Shown here piece after piece: positions 9,027 through 18,229 of a stretch of DNA of 64,000 bases. The translations under genes and the position numbers were made by a program. This DNA is from Burkholderiales bacterium (GTDB lineage: Bacteria > Pseudomonadota > Gammaproteobacteria > Burkholderiales > Burkholderiaceae_F). The stretch is from NCBI GenBank assembly GCA_020355165.1, contig CP070661.1, forward strand, positions 2,840,054 through 2,904,053. Reading direction: 5' to 3'. The notes under the pieces are model-generated. The model was not told the DNA's origin. It was given only the letters and a program-made list of their open reading frames with translations, and made no database searches. The stretch's first letter is position 1; each line of letters starts with the position of its first letter.

Positions 9027-9893
9027 TCAGGGCGGAACCGTGCGGCCGCCGCTGCGGGTGGCGAACTTGTCATTGGTGAAGATCCACGTTCTCGTGATTT
9101 CCAGTATGTCAGTGTCGCGCGCTATTTCCGGCGGAAACGGCGGGAACGGCGCCGCAAGCTTAACGATGTGCCGGGCGGCGCGATCAAGCACGGCCGAGCC
9201 CGACGGCTCCTCGATCACCGCCTGCACCAGCCGGCCGTCCGCGCCGACGACCACCGTCATCCGCAGCGCGCCATACACACGCCCCCGTGCTTCCTCAGGA
9301 TAGTGCTCATTGCCGATTCGTTCCACCCAGGCGCGCCAGTCCTCGACATAGCGCGCATAACGGTACTCCGACGTGCTGGGCATGAAGTGGTGACGGCGCG
9401 GCCGCTTCTGGTAGTCGGAAATGCGCTTCGATATTTCCGCCTGCATGCGCGCCAACACATCGAGCGTGCTGTCGGCGGTTCCACCGGCGGCGACGTCCGC
9501 CGGCGCCGGGCGCTCGGTGCTGGTGACGCTCAGCTCGCCGCTGTCGCGCACGGCCAGCTTCTGCAGCTGCTGCTTCGGCCGCTCGGCCCGTGCCTGCGCC
9601 TTCTCGAGCGTTTCGCCGTCGCGCTGCTGCATCAGGTTCGGCAGCGGCGAACTGCGCCGCCCGGCGTCGTTCGCGCCGCCGCCGTCGAGGTTCGCCTGGG
9701 CATAGGCCTCCGGCTGGCTCGGCCGGACCAGCGAACGCGCATTGACCAGGATGATCTCGAGCGACGGGTCAGTCGACCGCAGCCGCAGCCGCTCGGGGTC
9801 GACGAAGCGGACCGCGAGCGCCAGCGCGTGCACGGCGAGCGACACGCCGAGCGCGGTGACGAGCATGCGGTTCTTGTGCGGTAGGGACTGCAT
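9027..9893 (-). CDS. TonB family protein (energy transducer-like)
   Basis: Inner-membrane-anchored periplasmic protein of 288 residues. One N-terminal membrane segment (about 11-28, LVTALGVSLAVHALALAV) carries the His seen in TonB anchors. A Gln/Ala/Arg-rich linker follows, and the C-terminal 90 residues match the TonB C-terminal domain (YPEEARGRVYGALRMTVVVGADGRLVQAVIEEPSGSAVLD). No exbB, exbD or TonB-dependent receptor gene is adjacent, so whether it energises receptors or acts as a structural envelope protein is open. A tonB gene between an RNB ribonuclease gene and aroE is a familiar betaproteobacterial arrangement. Confidence 0.82.
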   Translation of the reverse strand: MQSLPHKNRMLVTALGVSLAVHALALAVRFVDPERLRLRSTDPSLEIILVNARSLVRPSQPEAYAQANLDGGGANDAGRRSSPLPNLMQQRDGETLEKAQARAERPKQQLQKLAVRDSGELSVTSTERPAPADVAAGGTADSTLDVLARMQAEISKRISDYQKRPRRHHFMPSTSEYRYARYVEDWRAWVERIGNEHYPEEARGRVYGALRMTVVVGADGRLVQAVIEEPSGSAVLDRAARHIVKLAAPFPPFPPEIARDTDILEITRTWIFTNDKFATRSGGRTVPP

Positions 9894-9972
9894 CCTCTCG
9901 CCGGCGCCTCAGCCTCGCAGGGAAGATCGCCAGCCGATTGTATCGACGGCGCCCGCCGGCGCCGCCGGCAAG

Positions 9973-11970
9973 CTAGCCAGCTTGCGGTAGATCGGCCGAA
10001 GGGGCCGCCGCTGCCTCGCCGTTTGCCCCAGCAGCCTCCGTCGTCTCCTCGTCGAGCTCGTCGATCCGGCCAGCCGCCTCCTGCAGCACGCGGCGCAGAC
10101 GCAGCTCGACGGTCAGGTCGACCTCGTCGATGTCGAGCACGTCGAGCTCGACCCGCTGGCCACGTTCGAGCATCGGCAGGCCAACAGCCCTCGTCAGCAG
10201 CGGCATGTCGTCGATGCGAAGCAGGTCCGGCTTCAGCACGGTGGCCGCGACTCGGGACACCCCCTCCTGCCGCAGCCAGCGCAGGCACCAGTAGCGCTCG
10301 AGCCGCTCCTGGAACTCGCCGTAGGTCGCGTAGGCGGCATCGAACGAGGAGACGATGCCGTAGAGGTCGGCATCGTTGGCCGGGTACGGCGCTGCCTCGC
10401 CGCGAACCGCAGCCACCAGCTGCTGCTGGTTGACCAGATCGACGTAGCGGCGCAACGGCGACGTGCACCAGGTGTAGTACGGCACGCCGATGCTCTCGTG
10501 CGGCGCCGGCACCGTGCTCATGCGCACGCGGCCCGGCAGCCAGCGGCTGCCGACCCGCTGCAGCGTCTGCGAGCGGTAGATGCCGGCTCGCTTCAGCTCT
10601 GCAAGCCAGCCGGCCCAGTGGCTGTTGGCCAGGATCATCAGCTCGGCGACGATCAGGTCCAGCGGCGCGCCGCGCCGGCGCTGCCGGATGGCGACCCGGG
10701 CGTGCTCGCCCTCGCCGTCGAGCACGAAGGTGTAGTCGATCTTGCCGGTCGGCTCCGGCTTGCCGCGGGCGATCTCCCGCTCGGCCAGCAGCGCACGGGC
10801 CAGGTGCCAGAGGAACAGCAGCTCGCGCCCGTGCGGCACGTCGAGCGCGCCGGTCGCCACGTGCATCTCGGTGACCTGCTGGTCGAGCAGGTCGTGGCGC
10901 AAATTGGCCCCGATCCGTATCCGCTCGAGCCGCGTCTCGACGCTGATCCGGCTCAGCGTGTCGTGCTCGACGTCGACGTACAGCGACAGCACCGGCAGCA
11001 GCTTGCCGGCGGCGAGCGAATACCGGTCGATCCACGGCTCCGGCAGCATGGTGATCTTGACGCCGGGCGCGTAGATCGTCGATAGCCGTGCGCGCGCCAC
11101 CTGGTCGAGCGCGTCGCCGCGGCAGATGCCCGTCGCCGGCGCCGCGATGTGGATGCCGACCCGCACGCGATCGTCGATGAACTGCACCGAGAAGGCATCG
11201 TCGATCTCGGTGGTCGCCGAGTCGTCGATCGAGAACGCCGCCTGCGGCGCCAGCGGCAGTTCCTCGCCCGCCGGCATCGGCGACGGCAGGTTGGGCGGGA
11301 AGCTGGTGCCGTGCGGGAATGCCGCGGCGAGGAAGCTGTCGCGGTGCCAGCTGTACGGCGAGGCGATCGCGCCGCGCGCCAGCAGCAGCCGCAGCGGCGA
11401 CATGTGCAGTTCGCCCGCCGCCTGCTCGACCGCCTTGTACTCGATGCCGTTCTTGTCCGGCTTCACCAGCAACGCCACGCCCAGCGCGGCGATCGCCGGC
11501 GGCAGCCCGCCTTCCTTGAGGGTCTCGACGTGCTGCTGCTTCTGCTCCTCCTGCCGGCGGCGGCGCTCGAGCGCCGCCAGTGCCTGCTTGAGGATCTCCG
11601 GCGGCGCCGGGCGATAGCGGCCGCGGCCCTTGCGGTGGAAATAGACCGGCGAGGCGTGCAGCCGCAGCAGGATGGCGGCCGCTTCGACCGCCGACGGCTT
11701 GTGGCCGTGATACTCGCGGGCCATTTCCTCGAAGCCGAACTCCTGCTGCGGCGCGCACTCCCACAGGAAGTCGACGTCGATCGCCGCCGCCTGGCTGTGC
11801 GCCTGCTCCAGCAGCGCCGCCGGCGCCGGCGACTCGAAGCGAAGCAGCACGTGTGACGCGCGCACCTTGGTGCGCTTGCCGCTGGCGGTCTCGACCTGGA
11901 ACGACGAGTCGAGGGCGGTCAGCACCGTGCCCGCCTTGAAGTTGCCGTCGTCGTCGAACAGAAGGTGCAC
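9973..11970 (-). CDS. RNB-domain exoribonuclease (RNase II/VacB-like)
   Basis: A 665-residue 3'-5' exoribonuclease of the RNB family. The catalytic domain is clear: FSIDDSATTEIDDAFSV supplies the metal-binding acidic residues, followed by HIAAPATGI, the Tyr-containing STIYAPGVKITMLP, and CTSPLRRYVDLVNQQQL near the end. A short S1-like tail follows. Against E. coli RNase II, the D-x5-D-x-D-D metal cluster reads D-x5-E-x-D-D here, which I believe is shared by a betaproteobacterial/cyanobacterial subgroup. The N-terminus has a short beta-rich domain rather than two clear cold-shock domains. It follows marC by 12 bases. Confidence 0.88.
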   Translation of the reverse strand: MHLLFDDDGNFKAGTVLTALDSSFQVETASGKRTKVRASHVLLRFESPAPAALLEQAHSQAAAIDVDFLWECAPQQEFGFEEMAREYHGHKPSAVEAAAILLRLHASPVYFHRKGRGRYRPAPPEILKQALAALERRRRQEEQKQQHVETLKEGGLPPAIAALGVALLVKPDKNGIEYKAVEQAAGELHMSPLRLLLARGAIASPYSWHRDSFLAAAFPHGTSFPPNLPSPMPAGEELPLAPQAAFSIDDSATTEIDDAFSVQFIDDRVRVGIHIAAPATGICRGDALDQVARARLSTIYAPGVKITMLPEPWIDRYSLAAGKLLPVLSLYVDVEHDTLSRISVETRLERIRIGANLRHDLLDQQVTEMHVATGALDVPHGRELLFLWHLARALLAEREIARGKPEPTGKIDYTFVLDGEGEHARVAIRQRRRGAPLDLIVAELMILANSHWAGWLAELKRAGIYRSQTLQRVGSRWLPGRVRMSTVPAPHESIGVPYYTWCTSPLRRYVDLVNQQQLVAAVRGEAAPYPANDADLYGIVSSFDAAYATYGEFQERLERYWCLRWLRQEGVSRVAATVLKPDLLRIDDMPLLTRAVGLPMLERGQRVELDVLDIDEVDLTVELRLRRVLQEAAGRIDELDEETTEAAGANGEAAAAPSADLPQAG

Positions 11971-11982
11971 TGGCGCGGTTCC

Positions 11983-12579
11983 CTACAGGCCGGCGATGAA
12001 GGTCTTCAGTCCGCGCAGGATCTGCTCGACGGCAATCGCCGCCAGCACCAGGCCGAGCAGGCGCTCGAAGGCCAGCGTGACGCGCTCGCCGAGGAACCGC
12101 ATGATGCGCTCCGAGAACGCCAGCACGACGGCGCTGACCGCCATCACCACCGCGATCGCGGCCACCCACTGCCACTGACGCGCCGGATCGCGCGACACCA
12201 GCAGCAGCACGGTGGCCAGCGCCGACGGGCCGGCCAGCGCCGGCACGGCCAGCGGAACGATGAACGGTTCGCCGCCCGGCGCCTGGCCGAACACGCCCTC
12301 GGCGGTGGGGAACACCATCCGCAGGGCGACCAGCATCAGCACCACCCCGCCGCCGATCTGCAGGCTCAGTTCCGACAGGCCAAGCAGCCGCAGGAACGGA
12401 CCACCGACGAAGGCGAAGGCCACCAGCACCGCAGAAGCGATGAGGCACTCGCGCAGGATGATCGCCCGCCGCCGCTCGCGCGGCACGTCCTGCAGCGCGC
12501 TGACGAAGATCGGGATGTTGCCGATCGGATCGCAGACGATCAGCAGCAGAACGACCGCGGAGACGAAGTTCGCGTCCAT
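11983..12579 (-). CDS. MarC family integral membrane protein
   Basis: A 198-residue inner-membrane protein of the MarC (UPF0056) family with about six membrane segments and the conserved LLIVCDPIGNIPIFVSAL near the N-terminus and PLAVPALAGPSALATVLLL in the middle. The function of the family is unresolved; the old link to multiple antibiotic resistance was not upheld. The chosen ATG at 12579 overlaps the ybaK-family stop by one base (TGATG), suggesting translational coupling. Upstream extension of the frame is GC-driven and dissimilar to the family. Confidence 0.9.
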   Translation of the reverse strand: MDANFVSAVVLLLIVCDPIGNIPIFVSALQDVPRERRRAIILRECLIASAVLVAFAFVGGPFLRLLGLSELSLQIGGGVVLMLVALRMVFPTAEGVFGQAPGGEPFIVPLAVPALAGPSALATVLLLVSRDPARQWQWVAAIAVVMAVSAVVLAFSERIMRFLGERVTLAFERLLGLVLAAIAVEQILRGLKTFIAGL

Positions 12580-13067
12580 CAGCCGATCTCGATCTCGCGA
12601 CCGCCGCTGGCGATGACCAGGTCGGCAGGCGCGATCGGGAAGACGCAGTGCGGCGTGCCGCCCGCCGCCCACACCTGGTCGAAGCGGCGCAGCGAAGCGT
12701 CGACGAACGTCGCCAGCGATTGCGGGTGGCCGACCGGAGCCACGCCGCCGATCGCGAAGCCGGTGTGCGCGCGGACGAACTCGGGCGTGGCGCGCTCGAT
12801 CGGCTCGCCGAGCGCTGCGGCGACGCGCCGCTCGTCGACACGCCGGTCGCCGGCCGCTATCACCAGCACGGCGGACGACGAGGTGACGGCGCGGAAGACC
12901 AGCGACTTGGCGATCCGGCCGACCTCGACGCCCAGCGCGTCGGCTGCCTGCTGCGAAGTGCGCGCCGCCACCGGCAGCTCGACGAGCCGGCTGTCGAGGC
13001 CCTGCCGCGACAGCGCCTCGTGCACGCGCTGCGCCGACGCCGGCAGATCGGGATGCGGATCGACCAT
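12579..13067 (-). CDS. YbaK/EbsC family aminoacyl-tRNA deacylase
   Basis: A 162-residue stand-alone editing domain that probably hydrolyses misacylated tRNA (Cys- or Ala-tRNAPro, or a related substrate). The family signature is seen in RTSQQAADALGVEVGRIAKSL with its catalytic-type lysine, AVLVIAAGDRRVD, and GFAIGGVAPVGHP. The relative YbaK-type insertion inside ProS is encoded at about 36 kb of this window. The ATG overlaps the fabG stop by one base (TGATG). The exact misacylated substrate cannot be read from the sequence. Confidence 0.85.
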   Translation of the reverse strand: MVDPHPDLPASAQRVHEALSRQGLDSRLVELPVAARTSQQAADALGVEVGRIAKSLVFRAVTSSSAVLVIAAGDRRVDERRVAAALGEPIERATPEFVRAHTGFAIGGVAPVGHPQSLATFVDASLRRFDQVWAAGGTPHCVFPIAPADLVIASGGREIEIG

Positions 13068-13807
13068 CAGACCGCCAGGCCGCCGGCGACCTCGATCACC
13101 GCGCCATTGATGTAGCTGGCCTCGTCGGAGGCCAGGTAAGCGTAGACGTCGGCGACCTCCTCCGGCCGGCCGAGACGCTTCATCGGCACCCGTTCGGTCA
13201 ACTGCGCCATCACCTTGTCGGGGATCGTCTTCAGGATCGCGGTGGCGATGAAGCCCGGGCAGACCGCATTGCAGCGGATCCCCTTCGATCCGAGTTCGCG
13301 CGCCCACGTCTTGGCCAAGCCGATCACGCCGAACTTGCTCGCCGCGTAATTGCTCTGCCCGTAGTTGCCGTAGATGCCGACCACGCTGGAGGCGTTCAGG
13401 ATGACACCGCTGCCCTGCTCTACCATCGTCTCGACCACCGCCTGAGCGCAGTTGTAGGTGCCCTTCAGGTTGACCGCGATCACGGCGTCGAACTGCGCAT
13501 CGGTCATCTTCTGCAGCCGCGCGTCGAGCGTGATGCCGGCGTTGTTCACCAGCACGTCGATGCGGCCGAAGCGCGCCTTCAGCTGCCGCACCATCGCGTC
13601 GATCTGCTCGCGCTTCGTCACGTCGACGACGAAGCCCTCGGCCGTGGCGCCGCCGCCGCGCAGCTCTCGCACCGCCTGCTCGACCTGCTCGCGCTTGACG
13701 TCGGCAACCGCGACGATCGCCCCTTCGGCGGCGAACTTGCGCGCCGTCGCCAGGCCGATGCCCTGCGCGCCGCCGGTAATGATCGAGACCTTCCCTCTGA
13801 GCCGCAT
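13067..13807 (-). CDS. fabG: short-chain dehydrogenase, 3-oxoacyl-ACP reductase FabG-like
   Basis: A 246-residue classical SDR. It has the TGGAQGIG nucleotide motif (11-18), NNAG (88-91), the catalytic Ser140/141, Tyr154 and Lys158 in YAASK, and the PGFIAT region. The product is FabG-like and may reduce 3-oxoacyl-ACP or acetoacetyl-CoA. Asp36 at the end of the second beta strand (AVADVK) is the position where NAD-preferring SDRs carry Asp, whereas FabG usually has an Arg/Ser environment for NADPH, so the cofactor and exact substrate are uncertain. It is not in a fab cluster: it lies 17 bases after yqiA and overlaps the ybaK-family gene. Confidence 0.82.
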   Translation of the reverse strand: MRLRGKVSIITGGAQGIGLATARKFAAEGAIVAVADVKREQVEQAVRELRGGGATAEGFVVDVTKREQIDAMVRQLKARFGRIDVLVNNAGITLDARLQKMTDAQFDAVIAVNLKGTYNCAQAVVETMVEQGSGVILNASSVVGIYGNYGQSNYAASKFGVIGLAKTWARELGSKGIRCNAVCPGFIATAILKTIPDKVMAQLTERVPMKRLGRPEEVADVYAYLASDEASYINGAVIEVAGGLAV

Positions 13808-13824
13808 CCGGTGCCGATCTCCCG

Positions 13825-14394
13825 TCAGGCGACGCCGCAGAACGCGAGCACCTCGTCGAGGTACGCGGCGAAGTCGCTGATCTCGTGGTTCGAGCCGTCG
13901 ATGATCCGCTGCCGGCAGCCGGCGTACTTGGCCGCCATCCGTCGCCAGTCGATCACCTCGTCGCCGGTGGCGGCAAGCAGGAAGTAGCGCTCCGGCTGCG
14001 TGATGAGGGGCGTGTCGAGGGTGCGCAGCTCGTCCATGTACTCCGGCTTGACCTCGATGGTCTGCTCGGAGAAGAACACCGGCTGCGTGCCGACGTGCTC
14101 GCGCAGATCCTCGTACGGCGCGATCGCCGGGTTGAGCAGTGCCGCACGGCAGCCGACCCGCTCGGCGAGCCAGGTCGCGTAGTAGCCGCCCAGCGACGAG
14201 CCGATCAGGGCCAGCCGCTGCGGATCCTCCAGCCGCGCCGCCGCATCGATCAGCTGCGCCGCCGCCCGCGGCGATGCCGGCAGCTGCGGGCAGACCAGAT
14301 CGTCGAGCACCCCGCGTTGCGCCATCGCCTGCCGGATCAGCTGCGCCTTCCTCGACTGCGGCGACGAACGGAAGCCGTGCAGATAGAGGATCAC
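13825..14394 (-). CDS. YqiA/YcfP family alpha/beta-hydrolase (esterase)
   Basis: A 189-residue alpha/beta-hydrolase of the YqiA type. The catalytic triad can be placed as Ser67 in [14 protein letters not shown], Asp145 in [10 protein letters not shown] and His170 in [10 protein letters not shown]. The start [12 protein letters not shown] with its oxyanion-hole HG is exactly where family members begin, so the GTG at 14394 is chosen; it overlaps the mpl stop by four bases (GTGA). E. coli YqiA has esterase activity on acyl-CoA and short esters, but a physiological role is not known. It is read with mpl. Confidence 0.88.
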   Translation of the reverse strand: MILYLHGFRSSPQSRKAQLIRQAMAQRGVLDDLVCPQLPASPRAAAQLIDAAARLEDPQRLALIGSSLGGYYATWLAERVGCRAALLNPAIAPYEDLREHVGTQPVFFSEQTIEVKPEYMDELRTLDTPLITQPERYFLLAATGDEVIDWRRMAAKYAGCRQRIIDGSNHEISDFAAYLDEVLAFCGVA

Positions 14395-15782
14395 GCGACG
14401 CGCTCCTGCGTCGCGGAGCCGGCAAGCGCCGACAGCAGCTTGCCGTGCACGCCGCCGAAACCGCCGTTGCTCATCACCAGCACGTGATCGCCGGGTCGAG
14501 CGGCCGCGGTCACCGACTGCACCAGCGCCTCGAGATCGTCGAAGCTCCTTGCCCGCGCCCCCATCGGCGCCAGCACCTGCGCCGGCTCCCATCCCAGCGC
14601 GTCCCTGCCGCTGCGTGCGCCGTAGCAGAACACCAGATCCGCCCCTTGCAGGCTGGCCGGCAGCAGCGCGCTCATCGTGCCCAGCTTCATCGTGTTCGAG
14701 CGCGGTTCGAGCACGGCCAGGATGCGCGCCCTGCCGACGCGGCGGCGCAGACCCGACACGGTTGCCTCGATTGCCGTCGGATGATGCGCGAAGTCGTCGT
14801 AGACGGTCACGCCACCCGCCATGCCGCGCACCTCGAGCCGCCGGCGGACACCGCCGAAGCGCTGCAGCGCCTCGATCGCCAGCGCCGGGGCGACGCCCGC
14901 ATGGCGGGCGGCGGCGATCGCCGCCAGCGCGTTGCTGCGGTTGTGCGCACCGGCCAGCGGCAGCTGCAGGCGACCGAGTACGTCGCCTGCGAAAGCGACG
15001 TCGAACGCATGCTGCGCGCCCTCCTCGACCACCCGTGCGTGCCAGCCGTCATCGACGCCGAACTTCTCCAGTTCCGACCAGCAGCCGCGCGCCAGCACCC
15101 GCGCCAGCGCCGCATCGGCGCCGTTGACGAGCAGCCGCCCGCGGCACGGCACGCCGCGCACCAGGTGATGGAACTGGGTCTCGATTGCCGCCAGGTCGGC
15201 AAAGATATCCGCGTGGTCGAACTCGAGGTTGTTCAGCACGGCCGTGCGCGGGAAGTAGTGAACGAACTTGCTGCGCTTGTCGAAGAACGCCGTGTCGTAC
15301 TCGTCGGCCTCGATGACGAACATCGGCGAGCCGCCCGGCCGGGCCGACACACCGAAGTCGGCCGGCACGCCGCCGATCAGGAAGCCGGGCGACAGCCCGG
15401 CGCGCTCGAGTATCGCCGCCAGCATCGCCGAGACCGTGGTCTTGCCGTGCGTGCCGGCCACGGCCAGCACCCAACGGCCGCGCAGCAGGTTCTCGCCGAC
15501 CCACTGCGGGCCGGAGACGAATCGCGCGCCGGCCTCGAGCACCGCTTCCATCAGCGGGTTGCCGCGGCTGACCACGTTGCCGACCACGTACAGGTCGGGG
15601 GCCAGCGCCAGCTGATCAGCGCCGTAGCCCTCGATGACCTCGATTCCCGCCGATCGCAGAACGTCGCTCATCGGCGGATAGACGTTGGCATCGCAGCCGG
15701 TCACCCGGTGTCCGGCCGCGGCCGCCAGCTGGGCGACACCCCCCATGAAGGTGCCGCCGATGCCGAGGATGTGAAGATGCAA
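14391..15782 (-). CDS. mpl: UDP-N-acetylmuramate:L-Ala-gamma-D-Glu-meso-DAP ligase
   Basis: Murein recycling ligase that attaches the tripeptide recovered from old wall directly to UDP-MurNAc, bypassing MurC, MurD and MurE. The 463 residues match the Mur ligase family: N-terminal Rossmann domain ([19 protein letters not shown]), ATP-binding AGTHGKTT with Lys114, the [16 protein letters not shown] motif that distinguishes Mpl from Mur[17 protein letters not shown], and [10 protein letters not shown]. It heads a packed minus-strand gene train and works with the ampD amidase encoded near 29 kb. The plus-strand block starting at 15845 is divergent. Confidence 0.96.
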   Translation of the reverse strand: MHLHILGIGGTFMGGVAQLAAAAGHRVTGCDANVYPPMSDVLRSAGIEVIEGYGADQLALAPDLYVVGNVVSRGNPLMEAVLEAGARFVSGPQWVGENLLRGRWVLAVAGTHGKTTVSAMLAAILERAGLSPGFLIGGVPADFGVSARPGGSPMFVIEADEYDTAFFDKRSKFVHYFPRTAVLNNLEFDHADIFADLAAIETQFHHLVRGVPCRGRLLVNGADAALARVLARGCWSELEKFGVDDGWHARVVEEGAQHAFDVAFAGDVLGRLQLPLAGAHNRSNALAAIAAARHAGVAPALAIEALQRFGGVRRRLEVRGMAGGVTVYDDFAHHPTAIEATVSGLRRRVGRARILAVLEPRSNTMKLGTMSALLPASLQGADLVFCYGARSGRDALGWEPAQVLAPMGARARSFDDLEALVQSVTAAARPGDHVLVMSNGGFGGVHGKLLSALAGSATQERVA

Positions 15783-15844
15783 GGGACGTTCCGCAGCGAC
15801 GAAGGAAAGCTAGTTTAAGCGGCCGCCTTGTATAGACTCGCCTG

Positions 15845-16513
15845 ATGGTCCTGCGCTCAGCCCCGTCGAGTCGAAACCGCGAAGATCTGACGCTCGAGCT
15901 GGCCGCGACGGCGGCACGCCTGATCGCCGAGGACGGCTGCGACTACGCCACCGCCAAGCGCAAGGCGGCGCAGCTGGTGCTCGGCGACGCCGCCGGCGGA
16001 CGGGGCAGGCTGCCGGAAAACGAGCTGGTCGAGTTGGAACTGCGCCGCTACCTGCGCACCTTCGGGGGCGAACGGCATGCGGCGCTGCTCGCCGAGCTCC
16101 GGGCCGTCGCGCTGGCGCTGATGGAGCATCTGGCGCCGTTCAACCCGCATCTGGTCGGCGCAGTGCTGAACGGCACCGCCACCGAGCACTCGGTGCTGCA
16201 CCTGCACCTGTTCACCGACAGCGCGAAGGACGTCGAGATCTTCCTGCTGAACGACGGCATCCGCTTCTCGGTCGACGAAGCGAACGAGCCGGCCGGCGCG
16301 CTCGAGTCCATTCACCTGCAGGTGCCGCGGCGGCTGCGCGCGGGCCTGGCGTCGCCGGTCGACGCGGTGCTCAGCGTCCTGCCGACCGATGCGGTGCGGG
16401 TCGGCTCGCGCTTCCGCTCTTCCGACCCGTCGCTGTCGCCGATCGAACAGAGCGGGCGCGCCGGCCTGGCAGCTGTGCGCAGGCTGCTGGCGGCTTCGGG
16501 CACTGGCGGATGA
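15845..16513 (+). CDS. conserved hypothetical protein beside mpl
   Basis: I cannot name a domain in this 222-residue protein. It is soluble, with no signal peptide or membrane segment. The N-terminal 50 residues are helical (EDLTLELAATAARLIAEDGCDYATAKRKAAQL), followed by charged helices and a beta-rich centre containing NPHLVGAVLNGTATEHSVLHLHLFTDSAKDVEIFLLNDG. That centre resembles the core of a nucleotidyltransferase-like fold (G-S/T-A-T context with an acidic strand), but this is weak. Homologues appear to sit beside mpl in Burkholderiales and are sometimes mislabelled as Mur ligases. Its TGA overlaps the thioredoxin-like gene start by four bases. Confidence 0.7.
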   Translation: MVLRSAPSSRNREDLTLELAATAARLIAEDGCDYATAKRKAAQLVLGDAAGGRGRLPENELVELELRRYLRTFGGERHAALLAELRAVALALMEHLAPFNPHLVGAVLNGTATEHSVLHLHLFTDSAKDVEIFLLNDGIRFSVDEANEPAGALESIHLQVPRRLRAGLASPVDAVLSVLPTDAVRVGSRFRSSDPSLSPIEQSGRAGLAAVRRLLAASGTGG

Positions 16514-17043
16514 TCCGGCGCGCCTGGCTGATGATGGCGACCGGCGGGCTGGCGGCGCTGCTCGGCATCGGCATCCACTGGTGGCGCACGGAACCCGCGC
16601 CCGCCGGACGAGAGGCAACGGCGGCGTTGTTCGCGGCGAGCTTTCCCGACGCGGAAGGTCGCCTGCAGTCGCTGGCGCAGTGGCGCGGACGGCCGCTGCT
16701 GGTGAACTTCTGGGCCACCTGGTGCCCACCGTGCGTCGAGGAGATGCCGGAGCTGCAGCGGGTGCGCGATGCCTATCTTGCCCGCGGGGTCGAAGTGATC
16801 GGGATCGGCATCGACAACGCGGCCAGGATCGCCGCCTTCCGCGACCGGCATCGGCTGACGCTGCCCCTGCTGGTGGCGGGAGTCGGCGGCAGCGAGCTGA
16901 ACCGGACCCTGGGCAACGCCGGCGGCGCCCTTCCCTACACGGTGCTGATCGACGCCGACGGGCGGATCCGTGAGCGCCATCTGGGACAGGTCAGGCCGGC
17001 GCAGCTGCGCCGGTGGCTGGAATCAACCCTGCCCCCCGGCTAA
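16510..17043 (+). CDS. TlpA-like thioredoxin-fold disulfide reductase
   Basis: A 177-residue membrane-anchored, periplasm-facing thioredoxin-fold protein. A hydrophobic segment at about 6-23 ([19 protein letters not shown]) acts as an anchor or signal. The redox site is WCPPC with Cys72 and Cys75, in the [17 protein letters not shown] context typical of TlpA/ResA, and the cis-Pro loop is [14 protein letters not shown]. Such proteins reduce disulfides in cytochrome c maturation or other extracytoplasmic proteins; no cytochrome gene is adjacent. It overlaps the preceding hypothetical gene by four bases and is followed by a terminator-like hairpin. Confidence 0.88.
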   Translation: MIRRAWLMMATGGLAALLGIGIHWWRTEPAPAGREATAALFAASFPDAEGRLQSLAQWRGRPLLVNFWATWCPPCVEEMPELQRVRDAYLARGVEVIGIGIDNAARIAAFRDRHRLTLPLLVAGVGGSELNRTLGNAGGALPYTVLIDADGRIRERHLGQVRPAQLRRWLESTLPPG

Positions 17044-17067
17044 GCCGGCTGGACACAGACCAGGCAA

Positions 17068-17093
17068 AAGGCGAGAATCCCTCGCCTTCTTTC
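17068..17093 (+). terminator. rho-independent terminator-like hairpin after the TlpA-like gene
   Basis: An 8-bp perfect stem AAGGCGAG / CTCGCCTT with a five-base loop (17076-17080) is followed by CTTT. The U-tract is short, so termination may be partial. It lies between the thioredoxin-like gene and aroQ. Confidence 0.6.
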
Positions 17094-17131
17094 ACGATCC
17101 GCGGCTTTTTCCGGCTAAATCCGGGCGATCA

Positions 17132-17584
17132 ATGGCGAACAACATTCTGGTCCTGAACGGGCCTAACCTGAATCTGCTGGGCAGTCGCGAGCCTGACATC
17201 TACGGCCCGACCACGCTGGCGGACATCGAACGAGATCTGACCGCGGAAGCCGCCGCGCGCCGGATCCGGATTTCCTTCTATCAGAGCAATCACGAGGGCG
17301 CGCTCGTCGACCGCATCCAGGCGGCACGCGGCGAGGGCGTCGACTTCATGATCATCAACGCGGGGGCCCTGACGCACACCAGCATCGCGCTGCGCGACGC
17401 GCTGGCTGCGGTCGGCATCCCGTTCATCGAGGTTCACCTGTCGAACGTGTACCGGCGGGAGGAGTTCCGCCGCCGCTCCTTCATGGCCGACCTCGCCGTG
17501 GGCGTGGTCGCCGGGCTGGGAGCGGCCGGATATCGATGTGCGCTCCGGTACGCGCTCGATCTCGGCCCGAGCGGAGCCGGCTGA
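17132..17584 (+). CDS. aroQ: 3-dehydroquinate dehydratase, type II
   Basis: Dehydrates 3-dehydroquinate in the shikimate pathway. The 150-residue protein has the type II active site: Arg19 and Tyr24 in [15 protein letters not shown], His82 in ALTHTS, Glu100 and His102 in IEVHLSN, and Arg113 in the FRRRS segment. The usual FRHHS histidines here are Arg, but these are not the catalytic histidine. The ATG at 17132 begins the canonical [14 protein letters not shown]. In betaproteobacteria aroQ commonly precedes accB, as here, with 27 bases between the two genes. Confidence 0.95.
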   Translation: MANNILVLNGPNLNLLGSREPDIYGPTTLADIERDLTAEAAARRIRISFYQSNHEGALVDRIQAARGEGVDFMIINAGALTHTSIALRDALAAVGIPFIEVHLSNVYRREEFRRRSFMADLAVGVVAGLGAAGYRCALRYALDLGPSGAG

Positions 17585-17611
17585 CGCGCCGGCCGGAGCC
17601 CCGGAGGACGA

Positions 17612-18079
17612 ATGGATCTGCGCAAGCTGAAGACGCTGATCGACCTGGTTGCCGAGTCCGGCATCGCGGAGATCGAGGTCACCGAGGGCGAGGACAAGGT
17701 CAGGATCGTCAAGCACGCCCCGACGGTGGTTGCCGCCGCCGCGCCGCCGCCGGCGCCAACCGTTGTCGCCGGCGCGGTCGCTGCGCCACCGGCGCCACCG
17801 GTGGCGGCGGTGGTCACGGCCGAAGTCGCGGCCGAGCCGCCCAAAGGCCATGTCGTCAAGTCGCCGATGGTCGGCACCTTCTACCGTTCGCCCAGCCCGG
17901 GCGCCAAGGCGTTCGTCGAGCTCGGGCAGACGGTCAAGTCCGGCGACACCCTGTGCATCATCGAGGCGATGAAGCTGCTCAATGAGATCGAGGCCGAGGT
18001 CGCCGGCGAGGTGAGTGAAGTCCTGGTCGAGAACGGCCAGCCGGTCGAGTATGGCCAGCCGCTGTTCGTCATCTCCTGA
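17612..18079 (+). CDS. accB: acetyl-CoA carboxylase biotin carboxyl carrier protein
   Basis: Carries the biotin that shuttles CO2 from AccC to the carboxyltransferase in the first step of fatty-acid synthesis. The 155-residue protein has the N-terminal helical region ([23 protein letters not shown]), an Ala/Pro/Val-rich flexible linker (about 38-75), and a C-terminal biotinyl domain with Lys121 in [15 protein letters not shown], the biotinylation site. GGAGG lies five bases before the ATG. The gene is followed by accC after about 150 bases; the pair is normally co-transcribed. Confidence 0.97.
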   Translation: MDLRKLKTLIDLVAESGIAEIEVTEGEDKVRIVKHAPTVVAAAAPPPAPTVVAGAVAAPPAPPVAAVVTAEVAAEPPKGHVVKSPMVGTFYRSPSPGAKAFVELGQTVKSGDTLCIIEAMKLLNEIEAEVAGEVSEVLVENGQPVEYGQPLFVIS

Positions 18080-18229
18080 TTGGAGGCGCGGGCCAGGCGG
18101 GCGTCAACGCGGTTGTCGGCGCGCCGGCGAAGCGAACGGGCCCGCAACGGCGTGGAAAGCCCACCCGCTGACCGGCTAGGCGCAACGCCTCAATAGCTAC
18201 CGACGACCCGCGCCGCGACGAGTCAAGCG

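Noticed and set aside
9632-12841. 1069-codon minus-strand open frame across rnb, marC and tonB
   Set aside because: It is a shadow frame, Arg/Ala/Gly-rich without domains, over three recognised genes. Long stop-free frames are expected at this GC content.
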